Under the pieces are notes generated by a model. It had not been told where the DNA came from and searched no databases. It saw only the letters and a program-made list of their open reading frames with translations. The position numbers were made by a program, and so were the translations under genes. From Clavelina lepadiformis (Eukaryota; Chordata; Ascidiacea; Aplousobranchia; Clavelinidae): 64,000 nucleotides of DNA. The stretch spans positions 22,142,479 to 22,206,478 of the forward strand of contig NC_135243.1 in NCBI RefSeq assembly GCF_947623445.1. The letters run 5' to 3'. Below, in pieces: positions 1 to 12,556 of this stretch. Each line of letters opens with the position of its first letter. The stretch's first letter is position 1.

Positions 1-1214
1 GAAGTACTAGCAAGTCCTGAAGGGACAAGCCCTTGCAGAGACTCGCCGGCCCGAGCATCCAGAGCATAACGATTTGAACCAAGCTTAACGTTTTATATCA
101 TACACGTCAGCCAATCAGCTAACGCCATGTTCATTTATCGTTGCTACGTGTATGTGTGTAATATCTATTATTCTACGAATCTACGTCATCCAAACATTTC
201 ATCAAGTACACTTCAAACTTTACGCCGTAAAACAACGCTACTTGAAACACTTCAATCTACGTCAGCCCGCTACAAGCTTTGCACATTATTATCTGCCTGG
301 AGAGAAATCAAAACTTTATGCAATGCCAATAAATATAACTAATTGCAATTTCTACATGATCCCCACAGCGGGTTGAATCGTCCGTAGGTTGACTCGTCCG
401 GGGTTGAATCGTCCGTGGGTAGGCCTATACGTTTTCCGATACGCAAGTAAACGGATACGGGCATTCCGCATACGATACCTATCAGAAATCTACCATTTAT
501 TCAGAATACGCACGTACCAAGCGGACAAAAACGCTTCCGCATTTTACATACGAAACCGAGTAGAACATTGCTATACTTTTGTCCGCTAAACGTAATAAGC
601 CTACCGGTATATGCTGTGGGCTTGGTCCGCAGTCGCCATAGTATTTACAGTACTTTAGATTAAATTATTATCAGTGTCGTTACATTTCTGTAATGTAACG
701 TAAAAATCCTGTACCGCTGCTAATTTAAGCAACGTAGTAGTTTTTCATTAATGTGGTAGTTTGTCAGCTTTAGTTCTGTAGTACGCTCCCGGTAGCCTAG
801 ACCTGTATAGTGTAGGCCTATAGGTTATACTTCTCAGTACCCTATTGCATTAAAGTGCCGTAAAAGTATCGTAGCCTATGCAGGATCTGTAATTTGTTCA
901 TCTCCAGACCATAGCATAATTTCTATTTTTGTACTTATGTCATCTTCAGTAATTTGCGATGTTACTGTTTTCTGGCTAGGGCGCTAGGCCTATATACAAA
1001 ACAATACACTCACTAACCCTAACTGCTTGTAGGCTTATAGCTTCATAATTTACTGTAGCAGTAACAGTATTAGGTCTACACCACACACGTATAGAATATT
1101 TATCAGTAAAGTGATGTAAATTGTTAATGGTTCTAAACTTTAGAAAACATAGCCTATTCTGTCATTGTAATGTAACCATTTTATGTGTAGATTTATGTTA
1201 GTGGTAGTACCGGT
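1..1214. other. Non-coding left flank, no gene seen
   Basis: No supportable gene lies here. The short ORFs at 127-589 overlap in different frames and show no recognisable domain or splice context. The only ordered structure is a short tandem repeat at 371-418, listed separately. Motifs of the TAGGCCTA type recur, as they do across the whole window. Confidence 0.6.
371..418. repeat. Short tandem repeat, about 16-bp period, three units
   Basis: Three consecutive units of the form GGTTGAATCGTCCGTG can be read at about 371-386, 387-402 and 402-417. The second unit has GACTCG in place of GAATCG. No function is suggested. It lies about 800 bases left of the start of duplicated unit A. Confidence 0.7.
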
Positions 1215-4200
1215 AATTGGGTAGTTAGTAATAATAGACATTGAAAAGCTTGTTCAATTAGTAAGAGCCTCTTTTGTCCATATCTAAGTAAAACTTTGCA
1301 GCCTGCTTGTATTTCATACATCTGAAATTTCGAAACATGCATATTTTGGCTTACAGGAGTGTTGTGGTAATCTTGAATTTTAAGTAGGATGTTGTTACTC
1401 TTTTCAGCTGATTATGTAAAAAAGTGTAGGTTTGTAAGAGACCAGTACATAAAATAGAAAAAACTTGTGTCATCCTCAAAAAGAAGTAATGCTGGGGTAA
1501 AAGATGATACCACAAATAAATGCTGGAAGTTATTCAATGAATTGCGTTGGCTAAATGACACGCTCCAACATCAGCTGTATGCAATTTATTTAAGAAAAGG
1601 TTGAATGTAATGCTCAACTATACTTAAGATTACACACTTTACAGTATAACTAAAGGTTCGCTGAATTTATAGTGGTTGTTTTATGTTGTCTTTGTAGAAC
1701 TGACCGCAATTTCGACAATATTGTTGGCAAAGATCGTCTTGATGTCATAATTTATGATAATGAGCTGCAGTATATAATGTTGCTTTCAACCAATCATAAC
1801 TTGAAGAAAGTTTATGAATACTGGTATGACCACTAACATCTGCATTCGTTGCATGTGCTTTGAAATTTAATTTATTATCCATTCTCTACCACTAAAAAAG
1901 TGCTCTGTATTTTTAAAGTTAGTGGTAAGTCCAAAAACGATTTGGCCTTAATAAAAACACATTTGGTTGTAAGTAAGTATATTGGATAAAGGTTTTTACT
2001 TCTAAAATTTTCCGGTTAAGTATTTTTGCGTTATATGTGTACCATAAACAACCCATATTTATCACTTGATTAGGACAGAATTGGCCAGTCGGTGGTGGCG
2101 GCCAGTATGATGTTACAGTGAAAAAGCAATTCTCAGGACTTAAGTGTTTGGATCACGTATGAATAGACTGTTTCATGTGGCCGACAACAAATAGGTATAA
2201 TTGAATGCAAATTTCAGTGCATAACAGAAATATCTTGTGTAATTAAGCATAATCTAGCTTACTGTTGCTGTATTTGTATAAGTGAATGTAGATACTAAGC
2301 TACAGCTTACTGAGCTCAATCTTTGCTATTGGCATTAGCCTAGACCTGTACTCGTAACTGCCGTAAAGACAAGAATGCTTCACGATTATATGTACTGTCA
2401 TATCTGTAACATTTCTATGAAAAGTTCATTCATTTTGTAAATAATGTTGCATGCTGGCTGGTACTAGTTGCTTACGTTCTATCCAAAACACGTTACTGAC
2501 CTATTACTACTATCATACCTAATTTAACCCCAGTCGTCAAGTATATTATTTTTACGTTGTTACTTCATACTAGCCACCAACTCTGTTATAATTTGCGATA
2601 AAAGTTTGGCAATAACTGCCTAACCACTAGATATTATTAAATATTCTTTCTCTAATATGTTTACTGACAACTTCACTTTGATGTAAGGCCAACTTGTTTC
2701 TGGACTTACCTCTCACTTTAAGTTGTATTTGTCAATTTTATGTGACCTTCCTGCTTTCACAACAGGAAAAGATGAAGACACCCATCTTTTCCAGCTAAAT
2801 TTGAAACCAGCTGAATCAGACTCTGGGAGTTTTCTGGAAACAATTGTCTCTTCCAGAAAACACTTTGTTAATCCTGAAATCGTCATGCCTACAATTTCAA
2901 AGTGAATGCACTCTTCAAACAAACAAATTCTTCCCTTGGAATGAGAAAATGCAGGCACCATTTCCAAGTATTGCATCTTAATGATTGCAATTAAAAGAAA
3001 GGACCAACATATACTGCTGTATGTACATAAAGTACTTGAGCTGTACGTTTTCAATAATTAGATATATATGCACTTATGCAGCAATTTGTACACTGGATTT
3101 AAAGCAAGGTGCCATTAATACACATCCAGCAACAATTATTAATTTTTATTGTGTCTATTATTACCACTACTCTGGTTTTTCTACAGATTTTGTCGTCACT
3201 GCTGTACCACAGTACTGTACTTGAGTATGTCTGTGGCATGCTATGTGCCTGTATCTTCCCCTGACTACTATATTGACAATTCTACTTCTTATACTTTGGC
3301 TGTTTCATCGCTCACAGCTTCCTTTGTTGATCTCACGCGACTCGATTCACTGTGTCCACAGTCGTCTTCCTCACCTCAACTACCACTAATCAGACCGGGT
3401 GTACAAGGCTGTAGTTACTTCATGCCTCGACGCACTGATCTGGCTGAATGGCAACGAAGGGTGATTGGCTCTGTGTAAAAGCAATTTTAGCCGTTAGGGA
3501 AAACAATTTTTGGTGCCATTTCTTGATTTTTCTGCTCCAACAACCACTTTGGCTGCAGATCTTCTACCTCCATTTCATCGACTGGAGGAAACATTTTGGC
3601 TTGTTGCACAATTTCCTTCACTGGCAAAAATCTACACTAATAATAGTGGCAACATCTGCTGTCTATATTGCTCACTTGCAGCAGTTTCTTGACTTACTCA
3701 CGTGTCAAGTTCCCAACGACAATCTGCCATATGACCAGTACAAACAGTAGGCTATTTGCAAAACATGTTGCACTTGCAGTTTCCATACATAATGTAACTG
3801 TATTATCTTCTGTGATTATTCCTTCAGTCATCCATAACTTCATTAATTGAATGTTGTTTTTTTCATGCTCACTTTTGTTATCACCAGTATGTTTCAGCAG
3901 CATTGCTAACTTTTTCCTTCCTACCGAGAGAGATATGGAGCGGCCTGGGTGGTGTTTTTGATACTGTACCATTACATTATTTCTTGTAAAAGTGTTTAGT
4001 TATTAATTGAAATTTATGAATCTGTTTTTACATGAACACTTCAACTGTCGATTGATATTTGGAAACATGCTCTGAGTAAATTCGTGTTAACAACCTTTCA
4101 ATTTCAACCTTTCCTTTTAGTCTTAGTGGGTTCCCACCTTGTTTTCCGGCATCTATTTTGATAAGAAGTCTTTATCGGAAATGCCCGCTTCAGAACTTTA

Positions 4201-4325
4201 ACACTAGTTATTTATTCTTGTCTTCACGTGTCAGCTTTAGCTATATGTATCTCCCATTGTGTAAACATTCTTATGCTCATTGCACCAGAAAAACACGCAG
4301 GGTTTTTCATATCGAACAGTTTAAC

Positions 4326-6750
4326 CAGAGGTTCCCAACCGCGGCTCTTAGAGCCGCATGCGGCTCCAAGCTAGCCTTCCTGCGGCTCTCATTGACCCCT
4401 GAAAATCCCACAAAAAATATAAAAAATCTATTTATGATAATTAGGGCGATTATTTCTTGACTTGTCAAAAAAAGTCAAAACTTATAGCGTTAGGTCAAAA
4501 TTTTTACAAAGTCAAAATTGTTTACAAACTTCATTGTCATGGGGTTGTAGAGGTTGCACTGTCAGTGAACTTTTCATTTTTCTTTTCATCCATTGTAGCC
4601 TACTTTATTCTGTTTTGAATGGCCCATTGTCTACTTATAGTGAATCATAAACGATTAATGGAATTAATTAGGTTGATATGGTGTGACGGTCAACACACCA
4701 CGAAACGTGTAAAATTTCTAGTAAGTCCTATAAAACAGACTGAAAAAAGCAGTTATTGCGGCTATAAAACTATAATAGGATAATCAGCCATTTGCATAAG
4801 TTTTAGTATATTCAGCCTAAAATTATGTCAGATCAGCCTTCAAAAAAAGCACGTACTCTTCAGCAGGAGAATCGGGTCTTTCAAAGCGCTTGGGAAGAAA
4901 AGTATTTTCAAATTGAGGTAGACAACAAAGCACATTGCCTTCTATGTCCTGCGGTGATAAGTAGTGTAAAATCTTTTAACATTGAGAGGCACTACAAAAC
5001 TCATTCTTCAAAATATGATTGTTACCAAGGAAAAGAAAGTTGGAATCTCTTAAGTCAGCATGGAATAAGCAAACAAATATGTTCAAGGTTAGTAATGAAT
5101 CTGGATGTATTACCAAAACATCATACAAGTTGAGCTATCTACTTGCTCGCAATATGAAACCATATTCGGATGGTGAAATTATGAAGCAGGCGATAGTTAG
5201 GTTTGCAACAGATTGCTGTTCAAGTGCCATACAACAAAAGGCAAAAAAGTTGCAGCTGAGTAATACTACAGTAACTCGGCGCATTGAAAGTATATCAAAC
5301 GACCAACACGATCAGCTTCTTGAGAAATCAAAAAATTTTGTATACTACTCTTTTGCACTTGACAGCTCAAAAGACTTCACTGGCACAGAGCAATTAGCCG
5401 TGTTTATTAGGGGAGTTATGCCGGATTTTACGATTTATGAAGAATATCTCACTTTGCGTTCTCTCCATGGCACAACTAAAGGAACAGATATTTTTCGTGA
5501 ATTTCATGCTACTCTTGAAGAAGCACATTTGGACTCCACAAAGTTGTTTGGAGTGGCAACGGATGGTTGCCCTTCCATGATTGGAGCAAATCGAGGACTT
5601 CAAGGGCTCATCAATAAATGGCGAGAGGAAGATCATCTTGCTCCTGTGACATGGCATCATTGCATTTTACAACAAGAGAGTCTTATTGCTAAGTCACTCA
5701 ACATGTCTAATGTGATGGATGTGGTAACAACAACCGTAAACTGGATTAGAGTCAATGCACTTAACCATCGGAGGTTGAAGAAGTTTCTAGCAGATACTGA
5801 CGCTGAGTATGGTGATCTAATCATGTTCACAGCTGTGCGATGGCTAAGCCGCGCGACATGTGTCAAAAGATTCTATGACCTTCTTCCTGAGATTAAAACG
5901 TTTGCTGAAGGAAAGATAGATATCCCTCAGCTTGACGATGAAGTTTGGATTGCTGATTTGGCGTTTTTTGTTGATATCACTACACACCTTTCCACTCTAA
6001 ATCGAACTCTACAAGGCAATAGCAAGTTTTGTCACAATTTGTACAGCACAGCAATTGCTTTTGTTAACAAGCTTTGTCTTTGGAAAACGCAGCTTGCAGG
6101 TGGTGTTACAATACATTTTCCAACGTTATCTGACCATCGAACCAATGGATCATTTGAAGCATACAGCAGACTTATCAGTAACTTGATTGATGAGTTCAAC
6201 CGCCGCATTAACGGAATGAGTTTATTTTTGCCAATGATGAACATGTTCGCAAATCCTATTGCAGTTAATGTGGCCACAGCTTCTGATAGTTTTCAATTGG
6301 AGTTGCTGGACATGCAGTCAGATATCGAGCTCAAGCAATTATTTCGAAGTGAAGACCTACTTGAATTTTGGAGTCGAGTTCCAGAGGGAAAGTATCCCAA
6401 CTTGAAAACAAATGCCCAGAAATACGCCTCTGTATTCGGATCAACTTTTCAGCAAAATGATCAGAATCAAAAATAAATATCGCAGTCGGTTGACCGATGA
6501 CCACCTCAAGCAGCTACTGCATACTGCATCCTCTGCAATTGCGCCGCGCTTTGACAAACTTGTTAAAGCCCAAAGCCAATGCCAAGTTGGACATTAAATT
6601 GTATTGTGTTATTTTTCTTGTTTGTGTTGCTATTCGTTGGTACATGCTTTAAAATTTTCGTTATAATTTCTTGAGTGTTTTCATGCGGCTCCATACGTAC
6701 TCTGAAGTTTGAAATTCGGCCCCAACACCAAAAAAGGTTGGGAACCACTG
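4326..6750 (+). mobile_element. hAT-superfamily DNA transposon, nearly complete
   Basis: The 2425-bp element has terminal inverted repeats: CAGAGGTTCCCAACC at the left and GGTTGGGAACCACTG at the right end. It is flanked by GTTTAAC on both sides, a 7-bp match or 8 bp with one mismatch, as expected for hAT integration. The matching site in unit B, near 41690-41715, runs uninterrupted through the TTTAACTCTC context and serves as an empty site. The interior carries one BED-finger/hAT transposase with two frame disruptions. Subterminal GCGGCTC repeats lie at both ends, as is common in Charlie-like hATs. It inserted after units A and B separated. Confidence 0.93.
4825..6597 (+). pseudogene. hAT transposase with N-terminal BED zinc finger, two frameshifts
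   Basis: Related to the GTF2IRD2/ZBED-like hAT transposases that bind element ends and carry out cut-and-paste transposition. Frame 1 from ATG 4825 gives a BED-type finger (CLLCPAVI, then HYKTH) within the first 65 codons. The catalytic and dimerisation core is in frame 3 from about 5030. It includes FALDSSKDFTG, ATDGCPSMIG, HHCILQQESL, VRWLSR and FANPIAV, typical of this clade. The C-terminal hAT dimerisation motif (KNKYRSRLTDDHLKQLL) is back in frame 1 and ends at 6597. Frame changes near 5030 and near 6445 therefore break one gene of about 590 codons. There are no introns. The transposon carrying it may still be mobilised in trans because its ends look whole. Confidence 0.9.
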
Positions 6751-7084
6751 GTTTAACTCTCTTCACGTTATAAGCTCGCACTTCTACCAGCCAAGCAGAG
6801 TTGGCGGAGTGAAACACCAAGATCAACAGATGAGTCATCTAAGTTGGACATGGTGATTGCAATTTAATACACATCTTATAAGCGTTATTATCGCCTATTT
6901 ATTCTTGTAAACTATTTCTGTTTTAATATTAAAACATTTCGGAAGAAAAAAGGTTAAAATATTCTAACCTACGCAACCATATACTATAGTCAGATAATTC
7001 AACAGGTAAATTGAGTTAAGATAAGTGAAGACACCCTCATAAGTTAAGATACCGGTACTCATAAGATAAGCCCAATGCTTTTCA

Positions 7085-7560
7085 AAGTAAGCCTTTGTCG
7101 AGGCAGCAGACGGCCATTTCAGCAACTTTAAAAATAAAACAGCGATCGTGAAGGTCATAACAGATTTGCAACTCTTTCGTAATATTACTACAAGGGAATG
7201 GCCGTGGATGTGGAGGAGCAACTGAGGAAGAATATTGACACGTGTAAACGCCTTTTCCTTAAAGTTGATTAGTCGACTGAATGTTGGTAGTAGAGTATGA
7301 ATTTTGAAGTTATGAGCGCCAAGGAAGAACTGCTCACCATTTTACCATTAAAAGGACACACACACCAGAGGCGACGGTATCTTTAATAATTTCATACGAA
7401 TTGTTAACGAGAGAAAAATTCCGCTTTTCAAGCTCATCTCCATCACAACTGATGCGGCACCTGCTATACGATTGGCCGCACCAGTGGGTTCATTACACTG
7501 TGCAAAGAAAGTGTAAGTGAGCGTTTCTTAGATATGCTGAATTATTTCTGTATCATTCAT
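7085..7560 (+). pseudogene. Old hAT transposase relic, unit A copy
   Basis: Decayed fragment of a second, older hAT transposase of the GTF2IRD2/ZBED-like clade. It is recognisable by comparison with the better-preserved copy at 42067-42640. The readable parts correspond to FKNKTAIVKV, QLFRNITT, VDVEEQLRKNIDTCKRLF, AKEELLTILPLKGHT and LISITTDAAP. Frames are interrupted several times and internal bases are missing relative to unit B. It belongs to the duplicated block and is unrelated to the younger hAT insertion at 4326-6750. Confidence 0.75.
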
Positions 7561-7809
7561 CAACAACCGTTGTGTTGAAAGATTGTAACTGACAGTAATA
7601 ACTGATACCACCTGGCAGACTGCCAACGCTTAGAAACAAGCTCCTACATTCCTCATTATGAGAAGTTAGTTTCCTCTTCCCAGTTCCAGGTCTCCCACTA
7701 AGGTTGGAAATGATTTCCTTATTTGAAATTCAGCGACCCCTGTTTTGTGTCCGGTTTATTTTTGAGTTAAGTTCATAGAAAGTTCAGTTACGGTTATTGG
7801 ACGTATTGG

Positions 7810-10800
7810 TCACCATACAGATTGGAAAGATAAAGGAGCAGGAAGAGCTGGTATCCACCACAGCACAATGTGCAAACTGAAGCTGTTTGAAAGAAATTTT
7901 TGTTGTCCTTGTTTGGACCGTTCTTCGAATTTTATTGAAGGTGTATTCTGCAATGAAATTAAATTAACACTACTATGAATTCATTTGAAAGAAGTTGTGT
8001 ATGTACTGCTAGATTTTTCATTACATCTAAACTTGTAGAATTGGTTTATAGCTATATACTGGAAAAAGCGTAAACTGGCATTGTTAAATAGTTTTTTTGT
8101 CATTCAGTTGACATAAATACGAAACAGCAAAGTAGTTTTTATGCGCAGTAATTATACTTTATACAGTAGTGATAGTAGTAGGCCTACTTATGATTCTGAT
8201 TACAAATTTTGACATTTCAATGATACCTCGAAATGTTTGAACCACTTTTCTGCCACTGTTTCAGCTGCGTTTTCCAAATAACGATGTTCTACTTGCCCCT
8301 GTTTGAATGCACATGTGCGTGTATTGAGTACACGAGCTTAAACAACGACGGGAAAATAAAATGTTTTAGGTTTAGAATTAAGAGTTACCTTCATTGATTT
8401 GAACATTGACATTATTTCCTTTTTTAACTTGTTCAATGCTGTAGCTAAGCTATTATCGTTCATCTTGATATGATTAGCTTTGAGACGATTTTCAGCGTTT
8501 TCTTTTTCATTAGAATGGACTTTCAGGAATTCTTCAACGCCTGAGAAATCTTTTTTCTGCAGAAATACTTTGCTAGTAGTTGGCAGGAATAACGAAAATT
8601 AACAGTAAATTACAATTTATAAGGCTTACCATATGCATTCTGTACATTTCAACACATTCTTCTAAAAGGGCGTTGTTTTTTTCTTTTTTTTGTTCTAAAA
8701 GCTGTACAAACAGCATTTAAAAACCAAGATGCAATATTGCGAGATACTTTGTTTAAAAATTTTAGTAACTGGAAATTAAAATGCACATAATAAATTTCTA
8801 CTTTACTTTAATAGGCATTTGGACCGAGACCACATAAAATATTATAGTTGACCTTATAATGGTTTGAATATACTGAGTAAAAAATAAACATCATTTGTAT
8901 CTTGTAGTAACAATATACGTTAAAAATGATCCGATCAAACTATTTTTGAAAGCATTGATTGTTGAAAACATATATGTAACATCAAACAGATACAACTCGA
9001 TTTTAAAAATTTAAATGATGGTTATTTAGTCTAGGAATTGAAACAATAACAATACATATATATTTTCAATTTCTTGCAGCAAATTCTCTTGGCCCTTTAT
9101 CCTGAGGTCTTTGTTACCATGTTTCGATTTTTCTTGAAACTCATTGAGAGCTTTTTTCAAACCACGTTCATGACGCTCGTTGAGTGGTTCATTGCCAAAA
9201 TTCTGTAAACAGAAACTAGGTTTACTGTGAGCGACCAATCGTTTGATAATTATTAACTCTCATTAATTTCAGTTATTGGGTAATTTTCAGTTGGTAGCGT
9301 TCTTACCTGCAAGCACAATCTGTAGATGTCAACACAATCGCGGAAGATAAGTTCTATTTTAGCTGCTTTTCCCGCCTGTAGCGATTGATACATATATGTA
9401 AGAATGAAGCATACATGAAGTTAATTTCTGCTCAATTTTAGATTATAACTTTCCTCAAAATATGATTCTACTGTATCGATTGATCCTTGGTTGATGACAT
9501 CAGCAAAATGACTTGCGAATTCATATAGTTTCTTGCAATTAAGCTCTTCTGCGCCTTCCCGCTTCACCATGAGATTCTCATTCTTATTCTCAAAGCAGAG
9601 ATAATGGAAAAACTCAGTCGCTTTCTTCATAAAGACAAGGCCGACATCTGACAACAACGTTGCAATACTATTTTTAAGAACGAGATTTTGAAAATAGTTT
9701 TTGAAATATAAACCTGACTGTTAATAATAAAACTATTTACTATAAAGTTTTAAGGCAACGCAAAGAAAGAGCATGGGTTTTCATTAATTTAAGGTATTAT
9801 TACCTTTCATATCACAAACTTTGGAGTTTTTCCCCATTTCTTCGATTTTGGGAGCTGGAGAGGGCCAAAGATAACATGAAAGCTCCGAAAAGTTTTCTTT
9901 GAGGAATTTGTTGGTTTTGACGTTTTCATCTGCCCCGTCATCTCCGTCAAGAACAGTCTTGAGATAGCATTTTCCACCATACAAACCGTGCTTGTGATCT
10001 TCTATTGTTTTCCAGTCACGAATAAGGAACATGAAGTTCTGTTCCATAAAAAACCAAAATAAAGTGTAAAAAGAATTATCTTGTAACTATTGAAAACAGA
10101 AATACTCAATTACACTAAAATTATAGGTTTGTATTAAAATGAGTTTACGGTATGCCTTAAGTCCAAGTAACGGAATTGAATAGCTAGTTACTAACCTGGA
10201 CTAAAAAGCTAGACTTTGTATCTCTAACATTTTGTGCATACTCTGCAAAGTTCTGAAAAAGCGTGTAAAATTTTACTTAATGCGAAATTTCATAGCAATG
10301 CTATAAATCAATGCTAGTTTTTAGGTTGTTTTGTGTAAATAAACGTAAAATAAATCTTAATGCAATTTACCCCCAAAGCTTGAAGATGAAGGCTATCGAT
10401 GTTGGTTTTCAAGTTAAAGAATTGGTAGGAACTGAGTAACAGACTTAAGGCGAATAAAATTGAGCCTTCCTTTATACTGGACTTTTGATCAAATGCACCT
10501 TGTGTGTCCATAAGAAATAGAGCAACCTGCGTAGGAAACGATGAATCAAAGTTGGAAATAATGTTTAGTACTTTGATATTTTTAATCATACCTTTTTTTT
10601 GGTCTTGGTGGAGATTATAAATGGTTCCTTTGTAATCCATATTCCCTCCGTGCAGCCTTCACTGACTCCACCTTGGAACTTAAAAGGTCCAGTGAGAGGC
10701 TCTTTGTCGTTTGGGTCAAGTGGTGGTGGAACACTTTTTGTGGTCTTTTTACATAAAAGATTTATCGTGTTTGTCAAATTGAAACTTGTCGGTTAATGGA

Positions 10801-11253
10801 AGAAAAAAGTATCTTAATTAAAAGAAAACTTAACTTAAAACTTAAAAAAAACTTTTAATTGGGTATATATTCAAAATTAAATTTACATTACCTCTCTTCG
10901 TTCTAAATAACGAACAAACAAATTGAACAAAAAAGATTTTCCAGTTCGAAATGGACCTGCCACAGAATAAATTGCAACAGGATACTTTGCCACTTTCGGA
11001 TTTCCAAGAACCTTTTCAAGAACGCTTTTATCTAAGTTAATCTTTCCATTCTCTCTTTTGGTAATCTTTATCGCCTCAGTCTCGTTTACTGCAAAATATA
11101 TTGCACTTTTTTTAACGACGTAAATTGTTATTACTGCAAAAAATGAAGACAAATCAAGAAAGGTAATAATGATTTTAATCCTTTTTACTTACAGGATGTT
11201 GTAGAATAAAAATCTTCGTCTTCGTTTGAAAATTTTAACACATCAAAGTCCAT
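7810..11253 (-). CDS. Atlastin-like GTPase, locus 1, 3' end lost, chimeric tail
   Basis: Dynamin-superfamily GTPase most like atlastins, which fuse endoplasmic reticulum membranes; its role here is unknown. Exons (high to low coordinate): 11193-11253, 10892-11133, 10592-10744, 10371-10526, 10196-10252, 9804-10038, 9454-9647, 9307-9375, 9056-9202, 8630-8701, 8389-8556, 8227-8298, 7810-7947. All are phase-compatible. G1 is SVAGPFRTGKS in exon 2, G3 is LMDTQGAFD in exon 4 and G4 is FLIRDW in exon 6. The donor after exon 7 reads GAG|GAAAGT, so that intron would be GA-AG. A deletion junction at about 7918 cuts exon 13 after ten codons. Reading then continues for 35 novel codons in antisense flank DNA to a stop at 7810, giving about 587 codons. 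The last helical part and the glycine-rich C-terminal tail of its paralogues are absent. It could be a live variant or a pseudogene. Confidence 0.8.
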
Positions 11254-11395
11254 TCTCACGATCTTAAGCAAAGCATCAAAACAAAACTGCCTTTTCGGAA
11301 ACAATATTTGATTTTTATTTACTTTTCTTTCACCGTTAAAGTTCCATACTGTGTATAAGCGTTATAATATTCAATGAGTAACTGAAGTCATGTTT

Positions 11396-12548
11396 AACCT
11401 CATATCCCGTACATCTTGTGTTAAGCATTAGATTACGATACTTATTATGAGAGCACCAAGTTAGCTATGTTGGCAGAGCTTGCAATTTTCAACTACATAG
11501 TTAGTTCAATATGCTTTTAGTGCCGTTGTGGACTTTTTGACCAAGAAAAGTTAAACAATCGAATTTTGCAAGCGCGTTGACCTTTGAGCAAAGCTGACAA
11601 GGATTCTCCTCGAATTTCTTTGTGAATTTCTCCACGTGACGGTCAGAATTCTCATTAAGGTTGAATAAAAATTTGTTTGGTTAATTTGTTAAATTGTTTT
11701 TTTGCAATGAAACACGATGTTTGTAATTCATGGAAAGGAGCAGTTCACAGTGTTTCTGGTTTGTAAAGGAAACACATGAAAAATACGCTGAGAAGCACTG
11801 TTCAAAACTGTCAAATCGCACAACCATTTAAAAATGATGACGTTTCTGCTGAACTGGGCTTGGGTTTGGCATACCCGTAGTGTAAACCATTATATAATGA
11901 TTTAACTGCACTCTCTTACCTTTAATCTCGAAAATTAGTTTCGAATAAGCTCGAAATTTACTAAGCTTTGACCTAAATCAAAATACAAATACAATTTCCA
12001 ATGAACTATCTTACTGTTACATTAAACGGCGTTTAACCAATTTAATTATCGACATGCGACAACTAATTAATGCGACAACTCGCAATTGATAAATATGGCT
12101 CACATATGACCGTTACTCTTATCACTGCAACACATGACAAATGCAAATATAATGTACTCTTTGGCTGTTTTCAGGTTTACCCCTGTAAAGCAGTTGTCAA
12201 ACAAAGTATCATGTTTGGAGTGATTGCAACACTTACCAAAGGCTTGAGAGCTGTATCGTCTCGTTAATTATTAAATCACGTTTAAACGCTTCTTCAGATA
12301 TAGAATTGCAAAGCATGAATGATCGCATGGTTGCAGCTGACGTACAAAATTTTTACACTCAAACAACACTCACAAACGGTTGCAAAATTCAAGTGGCAAG
12401 CAACGGGGACCGTTGTATGTGACTTATTGACATTTTATTTCGTGTCAGTTATAGTTACAATGCAAGAGATAACTTGGCTATACCTATACTCTTTCGTACT
12501 ATTTTGATTGCAATAATCTGATACAGTTTGAAACACATTTTGTATGTG
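11396..12548. other. Upstream region of locus 1, no gene seen
   Basis: No gene is supported. The first bases are the diverged promoter side of locus 1. Its TATA-like stretch near 11361-11370 (ATATTATAAC on the minus strand) lies about 110 bases upstream of the ATG, at the same distance as in loci 3 and 4. The rest is unique AT-rich DNA. Short ORFs at 12070-12267 and 12319-12507 have no recognisable content. Confidence 0.5.
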
Positions 12549-12556
12549 GCATAGAA

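Larger units (their letters stand above)
1215..11395. repeat. Segmental duplication, unit A
   Basis: This stretch aligns with 38615-49390 (unit B) in the same order and orientation. Identity begins at AATTGGGTAG (1215 and 38615). It continues through the intergenic flank, a decayed hAT transposase and the minus-strand atlastin-like gene, and fades just upstream of that gene's TATA region. Unit A differs from B in two large ways. It contains a full hAT transposon (4326-6750), and it lacks the 3' flank and last exons of the GTPase gene, with a junction at about 7918. Parts of the block also occur at 13604-16239 and 30010-35480. Confidence 0.9.

Noticed and set aside
2723-2905. 60-codon ORF shared with unit B (40139-40321)
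   Set aside because: The stop is at the same place, but all nine differences I could count over 54 codons change the amino acid. This does not look like a constrained protein.
3149-3478. 109-codon ORF and overlapping ORFs up to 3850
   Set aside because: The counterpart in unit B is broken by stops and the overlapping frames are equally open. No domain recognised.
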